From Microbacterium sp. EST19A (GTDB lineage: Bacteria > Actinomycetota > Actinomycetes > Actinomycetales > Microbacteriaceae), in contig NZ_JAHXYZ010000002.1 in NCBI RefSeq assembly GCF_019969685.1, positions 372,001 through 436,000 on the forward strand: a DNA stretch of 64,000 bases. The letters run 5' to 3'. The notes under the pieces were generated by a model that saw only the letters and a list, made by a program, of their open reading frames with translations, searched no databases and had not been told where the DNA came from. Below, in pieces: positions 51,153 to 62,338 of this stretch; the first letter of the stretch is position 1, and each line of letters starts with the position of its first letter. A program made the translations under genes and the position numbers.

Positions 51153-51953
51153 TTACTCCGAGGTGTCGCCGTCTGTGGAGGACGACTCCTCCGTCGCGCT
51201 CACCTGCACGATCACGAGCGTCACATTGTCGCGGCCGCCGTTCTCCAGCGCCGCCGCGAGCATCGCGTCGACGGCGTCTCCCGGATCGGCGTTCTCGCGC
51301 AGGAAGTGCTGGATCCCGTAATCGGTGAGCTCTTTCGTGAGCCCGTCGGAGCAGATCACGAAGCGATCCCCCGGGCGGACGTCGATCGTGAGGTAGTCCG
51401 GAGGAGTGAGCTCGCTCGCGCCGACCGCGCGCGTGATCACGTTGCTGTACGGGTGGCCCTCGGCCTCTTCCGGGCTCAGCTTGCCCGCCGCGATGAGCTC
51501 CTGCACCACGGAGTGGTCCGTGGTCACCTGCACCAGCCGGTCGTCGCGGAGCAGATAGACGCGGGAGTCGCCGATGTTCAGCGAGACCCACTGCGGCTCG
51601 TCACCCGCGACGTCGAGGTACACCCCGGTGAGCGTGGTCCCAGTGCCCTCGTCGGTCGTCTCGGGATGATCCGCGATGTCGGCGACCGCGAGCTCGAGCG
51701 CGTTCTCGATAGCCTCCCGGTCGACCTCGCCGGACTCGACGATCGCCTCGAGCCTCGCGACGGTGCTGCGACTGGCGATCTCGCCGCCGGCATGACCGCC
51801 CATTCCGTCGGCGACGATGAACAGCGGGTACTCGGCCAGGAACGCATCCTGGTTCGTCTCACGACGACGCCCCAGATCGGTGACGCCCGCCCACGACAGC
51901 TGCAGCGGGCGCTGCGCGATCGTGATGCTGTGCGTCTTCGTCGTCTCAGCCAC
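51153..51953 (-). CDS. PP2C-family serine/threonine phosphatase
   Basis: The 266-residue cytosolic phosphatase starts at GTG 51953 with GGAGG upstream; an in-frame GTG at 52004 has no ribosome site. The metal-binding aspartates are in RETNQDAF, FIVADGMGGHAGGE, VICSDGLTKELTD and GGRDNVTLVIV. No kinase gene is in the window. It lies 58 bases upstream of the EccC-like ATPase gene on the same strand, so it may be co-transcribed and regulate it or its partners. In other actinobacteria similar stand-alone PstP-like phosphatases oppose PknA/PknB, but those have a C-terminal membrane domain that is absent here. Confidence 0.88.
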   Translation of the reverse strand: MAETTKTHSITIAQRPLQLSWAGVTDLGRRRETNQDAFLAEYPLFIVADGMGGHAGGEIASRSTVARLEAIVESGEVDREAIENALELAVADIADHPETTDEGTGTTLTGVYLDVAGDEPQWVSLNIGDSRVYLLRDDRLVQVTTDHSVVQELIAAGKLSPEEAEGHPYSNVITRAVGASELTPPDYLTIDVRPGDRFVICSDGLTKELTDYGIQHFLRENADPGDAVDAMLAAALENGGRDNVTLVIVQVSATEESSSTDGDTSE

Positions 51954-52032
51954 GTGCTGCCTCCGATGGACCTGCGGCGGATCGGGCGAGCGCAGGATAC
52001 TCACACATCGTAGTGGAACTCCTCTTCACCGA

Positions 52033-53016
52033 TCACACCCGGGCGCCCGGATCGTCGGGCAGCGGGAACAGTCGGTCGATGATCTCCAGGTCGGTGGCAT
52101 CGGGTCGCCAGGCGTCTCCTGCTGCGGCATTCGCCTCCACCTGAGCAGCCGATGTCGCACCGGCGATGACGCTCGACACGACCGGGTGCGACAGCAGCCA
52201 CCCGAAGGAGGCCTGCAGCATAGTGATCCCGCGTTCGTCGCAGAAGAGGCGGAATGCGTCGAGGGCGTCCCAGGGTGCGTCCTCCCAGACGTGGCGGCGC
52301 GCGGACATGATCCGGCTCGATTCCGGACCGCCCTCGCGGGTGAACTTGCCCGTCAGCAGTCCGTTGTGCAGCGGGAAGTAGGGGAAGAATCCGAGGCCGT
52401 ACCGTTCGACCGCGGGAAGCACTTCGCGCTCGGCCGCGCGAGCCAGGAGCGAGTAGTGGTTCTGGGCGGAGATGAAGCGGCCGGTCGACCGCTCCCGGGA
52501 GGTGAACTCCGCCTCCGCGATCTGCCATCCCGGCAGGTTCGAATGCCCGTAGTAACGGATCTTCCCTTCGCGCACGAGCTCATCGAGCGCGTCGGTCGTC
52601 TCGGCGATGGGCGTGCCGGGATCGGGAAGGTGCAACTGGTAGAGGTCGATCCAGTCGGTGCGCAGCCGCCGCAGTGACTCCTCCACCGCGCGGCGCATGT
52701 AGCGGCGCGAACCTCGCGCCCCCGGGAACTCGTAGCCCATGTCGCGTTCCTGACCGAACTTCGTGGCCAGCACGACGCGGTCGCGCCGACCCTCCAGCGC
52801 CTCCCCCATCAGCGACTCGCTCGCCCCGGCGACGGCACCGTACATGTCGGCGGTGTCGAGCAGGGTGATGCCGTTGGCGATCGCCGCGTCGATGACCTCG
52901 CGAGTGCCGGCGATCGTCTCGGTGACCGTCCCTGCCCGTCCGAAGTTGTTGCAGCCGAGTCCGGTGGCCGAGACCAGGAGACCGGAGGCGCCGACACGGC
53001 GCTGCGAGATGACCAT
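52033..53016 (-). CDS. aldo/keto reductase
   Basis: The 327-residue NADPH-dependent oxidoreductase is a TIM barrel. It starts at ATG 53016, preceded by TAACGT seven bases away. Active-site residues are visible: Asp in DTADMYG with the Tyr four residues on, Lys in VVLATKFG, and His in YYGHSN. SVIAGATSAAQVEANAAA is the C-terminal NADP phosphate-binding block. It resembles the AKR group related to potassium-channel beta subunits and the YhdN/Gsp69 proteins. The substrate is unknown. Confidence 0.9.
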   Translation of the reverse strand: MVISQRRVGASGLLVSATGLGCNNFGRAGTVTETIAGTREVIDAAIANGITLLDTADMYGAVAGASESLMGEALEGRRDRVVLATKFGQERDMGYEFPGARGSRRYMRRAVEESLRRLRTDWIDLYQLHLPDPGTPIAETTDALDELVREGKIRYYGHSNLPGWQIAEAEFTSRERSTGRFISAQNHYSLLARAAEREVLPAVERYGLGFFPYFPLHNGLLTGKFTREGGPESSRIMSARRHVWEDAPWDALDAFRLFCDERGITMLQASFGWLLSHPVVSSVIAGATSAAQVEANAAAGDAWRPDATDLEIIDRLFPLPDDPGARV

Positions 53017-53023
53017 GCTCACC

Positions 53024-53029
53024 ACGTTA
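53024..53029 (-). promoter_or_regulatory. -10 box TAACGT, promoter of the aldo/keto reductase gene
   Basis: TAACGT on the minus strand is seven bases before ATG 53016, one more than in the other leaderless starts here. Confidence 0.4.
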
Positions 53030-53072
53030 GCGCCCGGATCCGTCGCCCCGGATCGCCGGGCCGCGGACACGG

Positions 53073-53106
53073 CACAGGGCCCCCGACCGAAGTCGAGGGC
53101 CCTGTG
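53073..53106 (-). terminator. hairpin terminator after the Pro-rich membrane protein gene
   Basis: Arms 53073-53087 and 53092-53106 pair at 14 of 15 positions around a four-base CGAA loop, just past the stop at 53115. Confidence 0.75.
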
Positions 53107-53114
53107 TCAGACGA

Positions 53115-53906
53115 TCACGCGGGAGGCTGCGTGGGGTCGGACGGCGGTGCAGGCGGAGCTGCCGGCGGAGCCGCGGGAGGTGCCGGCGGAGTGGCCGGGG
53201 GCGCTGCCGGAGGTGCCGGAGGCGTGCTCGGCTGCGCCGGGGGCACGGGAGCGCCGGTCGCCGGAGCGGCCGGAGCCGCAGGCGGCGCGTATCCGGGCTG
53301 AGCCGGCGGCGCGTATCCGGGCTGCGCGGGCGGCGCGTATCCGGGCTGTGCCGGCGGCGCGTACCCCTGGGGGGCTGCACCGTAGCCCTGCTGCGGCGCA
53401 GCGGCCGCGGGCTGGACGGGGATGCCGTCCCACACCGTCCGGTCGCCGAGGAAGCCGTTGCCCGCCCAGGAGGCGGGCTGGATGTTCGGGTTCCAGCGCG
53501 ACTTGTCGAACGCGTTGATACCCAGCCACACGACGCTCAGGAGCACGTAGAGCACGACCCAGACCGCATCCTTCTGCAGCTTGAGTCCGATGCGCCAGGC
53601 GGCGATCGCGGAGAAGACGGCGAGACCGATCGAGAAGATGAAGCCGATGCCGATCCAGCTGAGGAGCGCAGCGCCACCGATGCCGTAGAGCACCAGCCAC
53701 GGGCTGAGGTCACCGAGCTTGAAGAAGATCATGATGTTGTAGACAGGCACCCAGGCGCGCCACTTGCCCTGCACACCGGCCTTCTCGAAGATCTTCATGT
53801 AGAAGATGGCGCCCAGCACGTAGCTGGCGATCGCGATCAGGAAGATCACGAAAGAATATGCGAGGAGCAGGCCGACATAGCCCGTTCCGTAGTCGTCGTA
53901 ACCCAT
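53115..53906 (-). CDS. membrane protein with Pro/Ala-rich tail (DUF5684-like)
   Basis: The product has 263 residues from ATG 53906; a longer opening would add an unrelated 48-residue leader. Residues 10-125 hold four to five membrane helices, including AWVPVYNIMIFFKLGDLS, a block common in DUF5684-type proteins. Residues 165-263 are a low-complexity tail: three perfect YAPPAQPG units, then runs of Pro and Ala. The function is unknown. The tail recalls that of the PrsW-type protein near the left end and may mediate contacts with other envelope proteins. A hairpin follows the gene. Confidence 0.72.
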   Translation of the reverse strand: MGYDDYGTGYVGLLLAYSFVIFLIAIASYVLGAIFYMKIFEKAGVQGKWRAWVPVYNIMIFFKLGDLSPWLVLYGIGGAALLSWIGIGFIFSIGLAVFSAIAAWRIGLKLQKDAVWVVLYVLLSVVWLGINAFDKSRWNPNIQPASWAGNGFLGDRTVWDGIPVQPAAAAPQQGYGAAPQGYAPPAQPGYAPPAQPGYAPPAQPGYAPPAAPAAPATGAPVPPAQPSTPPAPPAAPPATPPAPPAAPPAAPPAPPSDPTQPPA

Positions 53907-54046
53907 GAGACTCACATTCTTTGGTCTCGGGAGACGGCTCTCGCCCCCCGCAAACGAAGCGACCGCCTCGCATTGGACATGGTAGCGGTGCGCATGGGGG
54001 CGGGCAACGAAACACGCGGGAGAGATATACCGGCCGACACGCGGCG

Positions 54047-54793
54047 TCACTCAGCGACGACGAGCTCCAGAACTCCGGCTTCCTCGGTGTCGCGGAGGAC
54101 GATGTCCCGCGCGGTCGCCCAGCGGCGCAGAGCCCGCACCGACGCGATACGCGGGCGATCTTCCGCCAGCGCCCGCACGAGCAGCCCCTTGGACTTCTTG
54201 TTGAAATGGTTGAGCGCCCGCCCGTGCTCGGTCACGACACGGATGTACGAGGAGGGGACGGATGCCGGGACGGGACCGAGCGCCACATACGCCTCGCTCC
54301 GCAGGTCGAGCACGAACGGCGGCTCCGACTCCGCGATGGCCGACGACGTCGCATCCGCCCAGTGCCGACGCAGCGCAGGCAGCCCGGGCACCGACGTTCC
54401 CGCGGCGAGCCGGTAGGCCGGAAGCCCGTCCAGGGCGCCGACGGGCCCGAGGGGCGCGCTGTGGATCCACACGTGCTCGCCCAGCCAGCGGCGGGACGCC
54501 GTGGACAGCGATGCCGCGTCCAGCGCATCGAAGAGGACGCCGGTGTACCGGTCGATCGCCGGCATCGTCGGTGCCGTGCGCAGCGTCCTGTTGTGCAGGA
54601 TGTCGCCCGCTTGGCGCTCGCTGAGCTTCAGGACGCGCCGCGCGGCCTCCTCATCGGCGGCGAGATCGATGAGGGCATCGACGGTCGCCGAACGATGCGC
54701 ATGCAGGCCGGGCAGGGCCAACGACGCGAGTTCCAACGGAGCACCGTCCCCGCCGGAGCGCTTGGTCTCGGAGGGAGGAAGCAGGATCTTCAT
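54047..54793 (-). CDS. yaaA: peroxide stress protein YaaA family
   Basis: The 248-residue cytosolic protein of the DUF328 family begins MKILLPPSETKRSGGDG, the diagnostic PPS/KR motif; ALNHFNKKSKGLLVRALAE is the second conserved block, with the DNA-binding helix-hairpin-helix-like region. In E. coli YaaA lowers free iron and oxidative DNA damage. The ATG at 54793 has GAGGTCCC upstream. It follows the atp operon on the same strand, separated by a long hairpin, so it is probably transcribed separately. Confidence 0.87.
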   Translation of the reverse strand: MKILLPPSETKRSGGDGAPLELASLALPGLHAHRSATVDALIDLAADEEAARRVLKLSERQAGDILHNRTLRTAPTMPAIDRYTGVLFDALDAASLSTASRRWLGEHVWIHSAPLGPVGALDGLPAYRLAAGTSVPGLPALRRHWADATSSAIAESEPPFVLDLRSEAYVALGPVPASVPSSYIRVVTEHGRALNHFNKKSKGLLVRALAEDRPRIASVRALRRWATARDIVLRDTEEAGVLELVVAE

Positions 54794-54815
54794 GGGACCT
54801 CGGGGAAAGACGCGA

Positions 54816-54866
54816 CCGCCCCGGACGTCCGACGCTCACGAGTGAGCGCGGGACGGTCCGGGGCGG
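54816..54866 (-). terminator. hairpin terminator of the atp operon
   Basis: An 11-bp GC stem (54816-54826 with 54856-54866) encloses a second 6-bp stem (CGCTCA/TGAGCG). It sits after the atpC stop. Confidence 0.75.
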
Positions 54867-54884
54867 ACGTGTGGAACAGAACTG

Positions 54885-55145
54885 CTAGGCGATGAGAGCG
54901 GCGTTGCCGGCGACGATCGTCAGGGTGTCGCCCTCCATGGAGAGGAACCCGTCCTGCGCGTTCGCCAGCACCTTGGTGCCATCGGTCTGGGTGATCCGGA
55001 CCTGACCCTCGGCGAGGATGGCCAGCACCGGCTCGTGGCCGGTCATGAAGCCGATCTCACCCTCGACGGTCTTGGCGACCACGAGGCTCGCCTCTCCCGT
55101 CCAGACCTCCGCGTCGGCGGAGACCAGGCTCACGTTGAGCGCCAT
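54885..55145 (-). CDS. atpC: ATP synthase F1 epsilon subunit, short form
   Basis: The 86-residue protein has the N-terminal beta-sandwich (MALNVSLVSADAEVWTGEA, GEIGFMTGHEPVLAIL, GFLSMEGDTLTIVAG) that joins gamma to the c-ring. The stop follows the sandwich immediately, so the C-terminal two-helix domain, about 50 residues that in other bacteria inhibits ATP hydrolysis, is missing. The ATG at 55145 lies two bases after the atpD stop. Its frame is not interrupted, so this looks like a natural short form rather than a broken gene. Confidence 0.92.
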   Translation of the reverse strand: MALNVSLVSADAEVWTGEASLVVAKTVEGEIGFMTGHEPVLAILAEGQVRITQTDGTKVLANAQDGFLSMEGDTLTIVAGNAALIA

Positions 55146-55147
55146 GG

Positions 55148-56623
<1,476 letters not shown>

Positions 56624-57523
56624 CTATTTGCTCGACGAGAGCGCGTCGGCGCCGCCGACGATCTCTGCGATCTGCTGCGTGATCTCCGCCTGGCGCGCGT
56701 TGTTGCGCAGACGGGTGTAGTCGGTGATGAGCTTGTCGGCGTTGTCGCTGGCGGACTTCATCGCCTTCTGCGTCGCGGCCTGCTTGGCGGCCGACGACTG
56801 CAGGAGAGCGTTGAAGACGCGGCTCTGGATGTACACCGGCAGGATCGCGTCCAGCACGGTCTCGGCATCCGGCTCGAATTCGTAGAGCGGGTAGACGGTG
56901 TTCCCCGCCTCCGACTCGTCGGCTTCCGAGATCTCCAGCGGAAGCAGGCGCACGGACTCCGGCGTCTGCGTCATCATGCTGACGAAACGGTTGTACACGA
57001 GGTGGATCTCGTCGACGCCGCCCTCGTCCGCGCCGCGGTTGAAGTCCTCGAGCAGCTGCTGCGAGATCTCTTCCGCGGTGTGGAACGACGGGGTGTCGGT
57101 GTCGCCGGTCCACTCCGCGGCCGCCGCGATGCGACGGAACTGGAAGTAGCCGACGGCCTTGCGACCGACGAGGTAGAACACCGGCTCCTTGCCCTGCCCG
57201 CGCAGGAGCTCCGCCACCTCGAGACCCTCACGGAGGATCTGCGAGTTGAAGGCTCCGGCGAGACCGCGGTCCGACGAGAAGATCACGACCGCGGAGCGGC
57301 GGATCGTCTCGGGCTCGCGGGTGAGCGGGTGGTCGACGTTCGAGTGCGTCGCGACGGCAGAGACAGCCCTCGTCACGGCTCGCGCGAAGGGGCTGGACGC
57401 CTTGACGCGTGCCATCGCCTTCTGGATGCGCGAAGCCGCGATGAGTTCCATCGCCTTCGTGATCTTCTTGGTCGTCTGAGCAGAAGAGATCTTCTGCTTG
57501 TAGACCCTGAGTTGAGCGCCCAT
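56624..57523 (-). CDS. atpG: ATP synthase F1 gamma subunit
   Basis: The 299-residue rotor shaft has the N-terminal helix ([20 protein letters not shown]) and the C-terminal helix ([22 protein letters not shown]) that form the coiled coil inside the alpha/beta ring. A central Rossmann-like domain includes [15 protein letters not shown]. It is 20 bases after atpA and 21 before atpD. Confidence 0.96.
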   Translation of the reverse strand: MGAQLRVYKQKISSAQTTKKITKAMELIAASRIQKAMARVKASSPFARAVTRAVSAVATHSNVDHPLTREPETIRRSAVVIFSSDRGLAGAFNSQILREGLEVAELLRGQGKEPVFYLVGRKAVGYFQFRRIAAAAEWTGDTDTPSFHTAEEISQQLLEDFNRGADEGGVDEIHLVYNRFVSMMTQTPESVRLLPLEISEADESEAGNTVYPLYEFEPDAETVLDAILPVYIQSRVFNALLQSSAAKQAATQKAMKSASDNADKLITDYTRLRNNARQAEITQQIAEIVGGADALSSSK

Positions 57524-57543
57524 GAAATCAGTACCTCACGCGG

Positions 57544-59184
57544 TTACGCGCGACGACCCTTGACGATCTTCTCCTGGTTGACGTCCTCCGCCTCGGCCGC
57601 CTCGTGCTCTTCGTGACCGGGAGCGCCGATGGCGTGTCCCTTGCCACCCTGGAATTCCAGGACGAAGGCATCGGTGTGCTTCTCGAGCTCTGCGACCGTG
57701 TCGTCATCGAGGACGTTGGTCTCGCGCAGGGTCTCGAGGACCTTGGTGTTGCGACGCAGGTAATCCAGGAGCTCGCGCTCGAAGCGGAGCACGTCGGAGA
57801 CCTCGATCGTGTCGAGCTTGCCCTTCGTTCCGGCCCAGATCGAGACGACCTGCTCCTCGACGGGGTACGGCGAGTACTGCGGCTGCTTGAGCAGCTCGGT
57901 CAGACGCGCACCGCGGGAGAGCTGACGACGCGACGCCTGGTCGAGGTCGGACGCGAACATCGCGAACGCCTCGAGCGAGCGGTACTGCGCGAGCTCCAGC
58001 TTCAACGTTCCGGAGACCTTCTTGATCGACTTCACCTGCGCGTCGCCACCGACTCGCGAGACGGAGATACCCACGTCGACCGCCGGACGCTGGTTGGCGT
58101 TGAAGAGGTCGGACTGGAGGAAGATCTGGCCGTCGGTGATCGAGATCACGTTGGTCGGGATGTACGCCGAGACGTCGTTCGCCTTCGTCTCGATGATCGG
58201 GAGACCCGTCATCGATCCGGCGCCGAGCTCGTCGGACAGCTTCGCGCAACGCTCCAGCAGACGGGAGTGCAGGTAGAAGACGTCACCCGGGTAGGCCTCG
58301 CGGCCCGGCGGACGGCGCAGGAGGAGCGACACGGCGCGGTAGGCCTCGGCCTGCTTCGACAGGTCGTCGAAGATGATGAGGACGTGCTTGCCGCCGTACA
58401 TCCAGTGCTGACCGATCGCGGAGCCCGTGTAGGGAGCGAGGTACTTGAAGCCGGCGGGGTCGGATGCCGGAGCCGCCACGATCGTGGTGTACTCCAGGGC
58501 GCCGGCCTCTTCGAGCGCGCCCTTCACCGAAGCGATGGTCGAGCCCTTCTGACCGATGGCGACGTAGATGCAGCGCACCTGCTTGTTGACGTCGCCGGAC
58601 TCCCAGTTGTCCTTCTGGTTGATGATCGTGTCGATCGCGATGGCCGTCTTACCGGTCTGGCGGTCGCCGATGATCAGCTGACGCTGTCCACGGCCGACCG
58701 GGATCATCGCGTCGATGGCCTTAATGCCGGTCTGCATGGGCTCGTGGACCGACTTGCGCTGCATGACGCCGGGCGCCTGCAGCTCCAGCTCGCGGCTGGC
58801 TTCGGTCGCGATCGAGCCGAGGCCGTCGATCGGGTTGCCGAGCGGGTCGACGACGCGGCCGAGGTAGCCGTCGCCGACGGGGACCGAGAGGACCTCGCCG
58901 GTGCGGGTGACCTCCTGGCCGGCTTCGACACCGGCGAAGTCGCCGAGGACGACGACACCGATCTGGTGCTGGTCGAGGCTCAGCGCGAGACCCTTGGTGC
59001 CGTTGGCGAAGGTGAGGAGTTCGTTCGCCATGACGCCGGGCAGGCCCTCGACGTGCGCGATTCCATCCGCGGCGTCGATGACGGTGCCGACCTCGGTCGC
59101 CGCGGCCCCGGTGGGCTCGTAGGCGGCGGCGAAGTCCTTCAGCGCGTCACGGATGACGTCGGGGCTGATCGATAGTTCTGCCAT
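57544..59184 (-). CDS. atpA: ATP synthase F1 alpha subunit
   Basis: The 546-residue non-catalytic nucleotide-binding subunit starts at ATG 59184, where [18 protein letters not shown] is the actinobacterial N-terminus; the frame is open further upstream across the end of atpH but without homology. Walker [28 protein letters not shown] and the C-terminal signature [13 protein letters not shown] are visible. The last 35 residues form a charged tail ([16 protein letters not shown]) of the sort seen in actinobacterial alpha subunits, where it affects latent ATP hydrolysis. Confidence 0.96.
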   Translation of the reverse strand: MAELSISPDVIRDALKDFAAAYEPTGAAATEVGTVIDAADGIAHVEGLPGVMANELLTFANGTKGLALSLDQHQIGVVVLGDFAGVEAGQEVTRTGEVLSVPVGDGYLGRVVDPLGNPIDGLGSIATEASRELELQAPGVMQRKSVHEPMQTGIKAIDAMIPVGRGQRQLIIGDRQTGKTAIAIDTIINQKDNWESGDVNKQVRCIYVAIGQKGSTIASVKGALEEAGALEYTTIVAAPASDPAGFKYLAPYTGSAIGQHWMYGGKHVLIIFDDLSKQAEAYRAVSLLLRRPPGREAYPGDVFYLHSRLLERCAKLSDELGAGSMTGLPIIETKANDVSAYIPTNVISITDGQIFLQSDLFNANQRPAVDVGISVSRVGGDAQVKSIKKVSGTLKLELAQYRSLEAFAMFASDLDQASRRQLSRGARLTELLKQPQYSPYPVEEQVVSIWAGTKGKLDTIEVSDVLRFERELLDYLRRNTKVLETLRETNVLDDDTVAELEKHTDAFVLEFQGGKGHAIGAPGHEEHEAAEAEDVNQEKIVKGRRA

Positions 59185-59231
59185 TGTCTTCCCTTTGTAT
59201 CTGGGTGCGCGGTTCCCCGCGCGAAGTCGTG

Positions 59232-60023
59232 TTAGCCCGCGAGCTTCTGGCGAAGGTCGGCGAGTCGAGCGGAGATGCTGCCGTCGATGACGTCGTCGGC
59301 GATCTGCACGCGCAGGCCTCCGAGAACGGCGGGGTCGATGACGACGTTGAGCGTGACCTTGCCGTCGTAGCGCTGCGAGAGCGCGTCGCTGAGACGGGTG
59401 CGCTGCGCGTCGTTGAGCTCGGACGCACTGTGGACCGTGGCCACGACTCGACCGTGCTGGCTCGAGACGATGCGCGTGGCGCGGTTGAGCAGCTGGCGCA
59501 CACGCCGCCCGCGCGGCTGGCGCACGAGCGAGGAGACGATCAGCGTGACCGGAGCGCTGGAGCCGCCGTCGGCGAGCAGGCGCTCGACGAGTGCGACCTT
59601 GGCGTCTGCTCCCCCGAGGCGGCTGCCCAGGGCGAGTTCCAGCTCGGCATTGGCGGCGATCACCCGGGAGAAGCTGAAGAGCTCCGCCTCGATGTCGGCG
59701 CCGGGTTCCGCGATCGCTGCGGCGCGGATCGCGAGCTCCTCGATGCCGTCCAGCAGTTCGCCCGCGTTCGACCAGCGCTCGGAGACGACGGTCTTCAGAA
59801 CGCTCTGGGCGTCTGCAGAGAACCCGCCGAACACCGCTGCGACGACGTTCTGTCGCGCGTCGGCCGGAGCCGACGGGTCGGCAAGCGCGCCGCTCAGCTG
59901 GGACGACTCGCTCACGGCGCGCGCGGCAGCGAAGAGCTCCCGTGCGGTGTCGAGAGTGACGCCCTTCGCTGCGGCAAGCGTCTCGATGGATGCCGCGAGT
60001 GCCTGAGTGGTCGCGCTGCCCAT
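59232..60023 (-). CDS. atpH: ATP synthase F1 delta subunit
   Basis: The 263-residue stator subunit links F1 with the b subunits. It carries an N-terminal extension of about 80 residues relative to the 177-residue E. coli delta, in common with other actinobacteria. The C-terminal block [28 protein letters not shown] is the OSCP signature. Its ATG overlaps the atpF stop by one base (TAATG), so translation is coupled. Confidence 0.94.
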   Translation of the reverse strand: MGSATTQALAASIETLAAAKGVTLDTARELFAAARAVSESSQLSGALADPSAPADARQNVVAAVFGGFSADAQSVLKTVVSERWSNAGELLDGIEELAIRAAAIAEPGADIEAELFSFSRVIAANAELELALGSRLGGADAKVALVERLLADGGSSAPVTLIVSSLVRQPRGRRVRQLLNRATRIVSSQHGRVVATVHSASELNDAQRTRLSDALSQRYDGKVTLNVVIDPAVLGGLRVQIADDVIDGSISARLADLRQKLAG

Positions 60024-60577
60024 TACTGAGCCGCCTTCTCGGATGCTTCGAGATCGGCGAGGAAGCGATCGACGACAGCCGTGGCACGAGCGTCGTCGGA
60101 GAGGGTCTCTCCGACCACACCGCCGGCGAGGTCGAGGGCCAGGGAGCCCACCTCGCTGCGCAGCGAGACGAGAGCGGTCTGACGCTCAGCCTCGATCTGC
60201 GTGTGCGCGGTCGCGGTGAGACGTGCGGCCTCGCTGGAAGCCGCATCCTTCGCCTCGGCGACGATCTTCTTGCCGTCCTCACGGGCGGCCTCACGGATCT
60301 CACCGGCTTCGGTGCGAGCCTCCGCCAGCTGGCGGGTGTACTCCTCGAGTGCTGCTTCGGCCTTCTTCTGCGCCTCGTCAGCCTTCGCCATGTTGCCCTC
60401 GATGGCAGCCGAACGCTCGTCGAGCATCGTCGTCAGCCGGGGAAGCGCGAACTTCCAGACGACGAAGAGGATGATGACGAACCACAGACCCGACCAGATG
60501 ATGTCGTACCACTCGGGGATCAGGGGATTCTTCGGTTCCCCCTCCGCCGCGAGGTTCGTGACAAGAGCGTTGAGCAT
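60023..60577 (-). CDS. atpF: ATP synthase Fo b subunit
   Basis: The 184-residue stator protein has a single N-terminal membrane helix (about 25-45; [20 protein letters not shown]) and a long charged coiled coil ([20 protein letters not shown]) for dimer formation. The helix is preceded by [12 protein letters not shown], an N-terminal outside segment typical of actinobacteria. It stops one base into the atpH start. It follows atpE with 27 bases between. Confidence 0.95.
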   Translation of the reverse strand: MLNALVTNLAAEGEPKNPLIPEWYDIIWSGLWFVIILFVVWKFALPRLTTMLDERSAAIEGNMAKADEAQKKAEAALEEYTRQLAEARTEAGEIREAAREDGKKIVAEAKDAASSEAARLTATAHTQIEAERQTALVSLRSEVGSLALDLAGGVVGETLSDDARATAVVDRFLADLEASEKAAQ

Positions 60578-60604
60578 CCTGTCTCCTTCAGAAGTCGGTA
60601 GAAA

Positions 60605-61672
<1,068 letters not shown>

Positions 61673-61697
<25 letters not shown>

Positions 61698-61789
61698 CGC
61701 GGGCTCCAGCTTCGGGGCACCGGTCTAAACCGGGGCGACGATGGTCGGTGTGCAATCAGCGCAAGCGCTCGCGGGCGAGCGGCGGGCAC
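61673..61789 (-). CDS. possible leaderless upstream frame overlapping the atpB start
   Basis: GTG 61789 stands six bases after TAGTGT (61796-61801, minus strand) and opens 38 codons that end at TGA 61673, inside the N-terminal codons of atpB. Its composition is Arg/Pro-rich and resembles no protein, so it may have no product. Termination beside the CTG of atpB could assist re-initiation there. Alternatively, TAGTGT is simply the atp promoter. Confidence 0.25.
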
Positions 61790-61795
61790 TCCTCA

Positions 61796-61801
61796 ACACT
61801 A
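61796..61801 (-). promoter_or_regulatory. -10 box TAGTGT, candidate atp operon promoter
   Basis: It lies in the 122-base space between the atpI-like gene and atpB. A start seven bases downstream gives a leader of about 92 bases before the CTG of atpB. Confidence 0.35.
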
Positions 61802-61819
61802 TCAGAATCTGAGGATGCC

Positions 61820-62338
61820 CTAAGACCGCGGGCCCGCCTCGGAGGTGCCTGCATCCGGCCGATTCTGCGTGCCGGGCGCCACATCCTCGGGCACCTCGGT
61901 CGGCAGCGTGGTGTCGCTGACGTTGGGGAGGCGCATGCGCGTCAGCACCAGCACGTCGATGATGAGCGACATGATGACGCCGGCCACGATCGAGAGGAAG
62001 AAGACCATCGGCTGCAGCCACGGCTGACCGCCGAGGAGGATCATCACCACGACGAACAGTCCGAGCTTCAGCAGCCATCCGCCGAGCACGATCGCGAAGA
62101 AGAGCTGCACGTAGATCGGATCCCCGTACCAGCGGTTCGCGACGAGGATGCTGATCCCGGTGATCGCCAGGAACAGGGCGGACAGGAGCACTCCGAGCAG
62201 ACCGCTCACGAGCCCCTCCCCCTGGGCGACGAGGAATCCGACCCCGCCCGCGACGATCGCGAGCACCGCGGTGGCCACCGCCGACCAGATGAGGGTGCGA
62301 CGCAGGATCGGCGTGCTGGAAACGGGACTGGGACTCAT
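61820..62338 (-). CDS. AtpI-like membrane protein
   Basis: The product has 172 residues from ATG 62338, whose first base is the last base of the wecA stop (TGATG). Four hydrophobic helices (about 16-40, 48-68, 76-102, 108-130) precede an acidic C-terminus (PTEVPEDVAPGTQNRPDAG). Its position between wecA and atpB is that of AtpI, the c-ring assembly or Mg2+-related protein, but it is only distantly similar. It is probably part of the atp transcript. Confidence 0.72.
   Translation of the reverse strand: MSPSPVSSTPILRRTLIWSAVATAVLAIVAGGVGFLVAQGEGLVSGLLGVLLSALFLAITGISILVANRWYGDPIYVQLFFAIVLGGWLLKLGLFVVVMILLGGQPWLQPMVFFLSIVAGVIMSLIIDVLVLTRMRLPNVSDTTLPTEVPEDVAPGTQNRPDAGTSEAGPRS

Noticed and set aside
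53265..53400. Regularly spaced direct repeats that could be taken for a CRISPR array.
   Set aside because: They are head-to-tail in-frame codons for YAPPAQPG units without spacers.
59185..60303. In-frame extension of atpA over atpH and atpF.
   Set aside because: It has no homology; ATG 59184 gives the usual N-terminus, and atpH and atpF are real genes in other frames.
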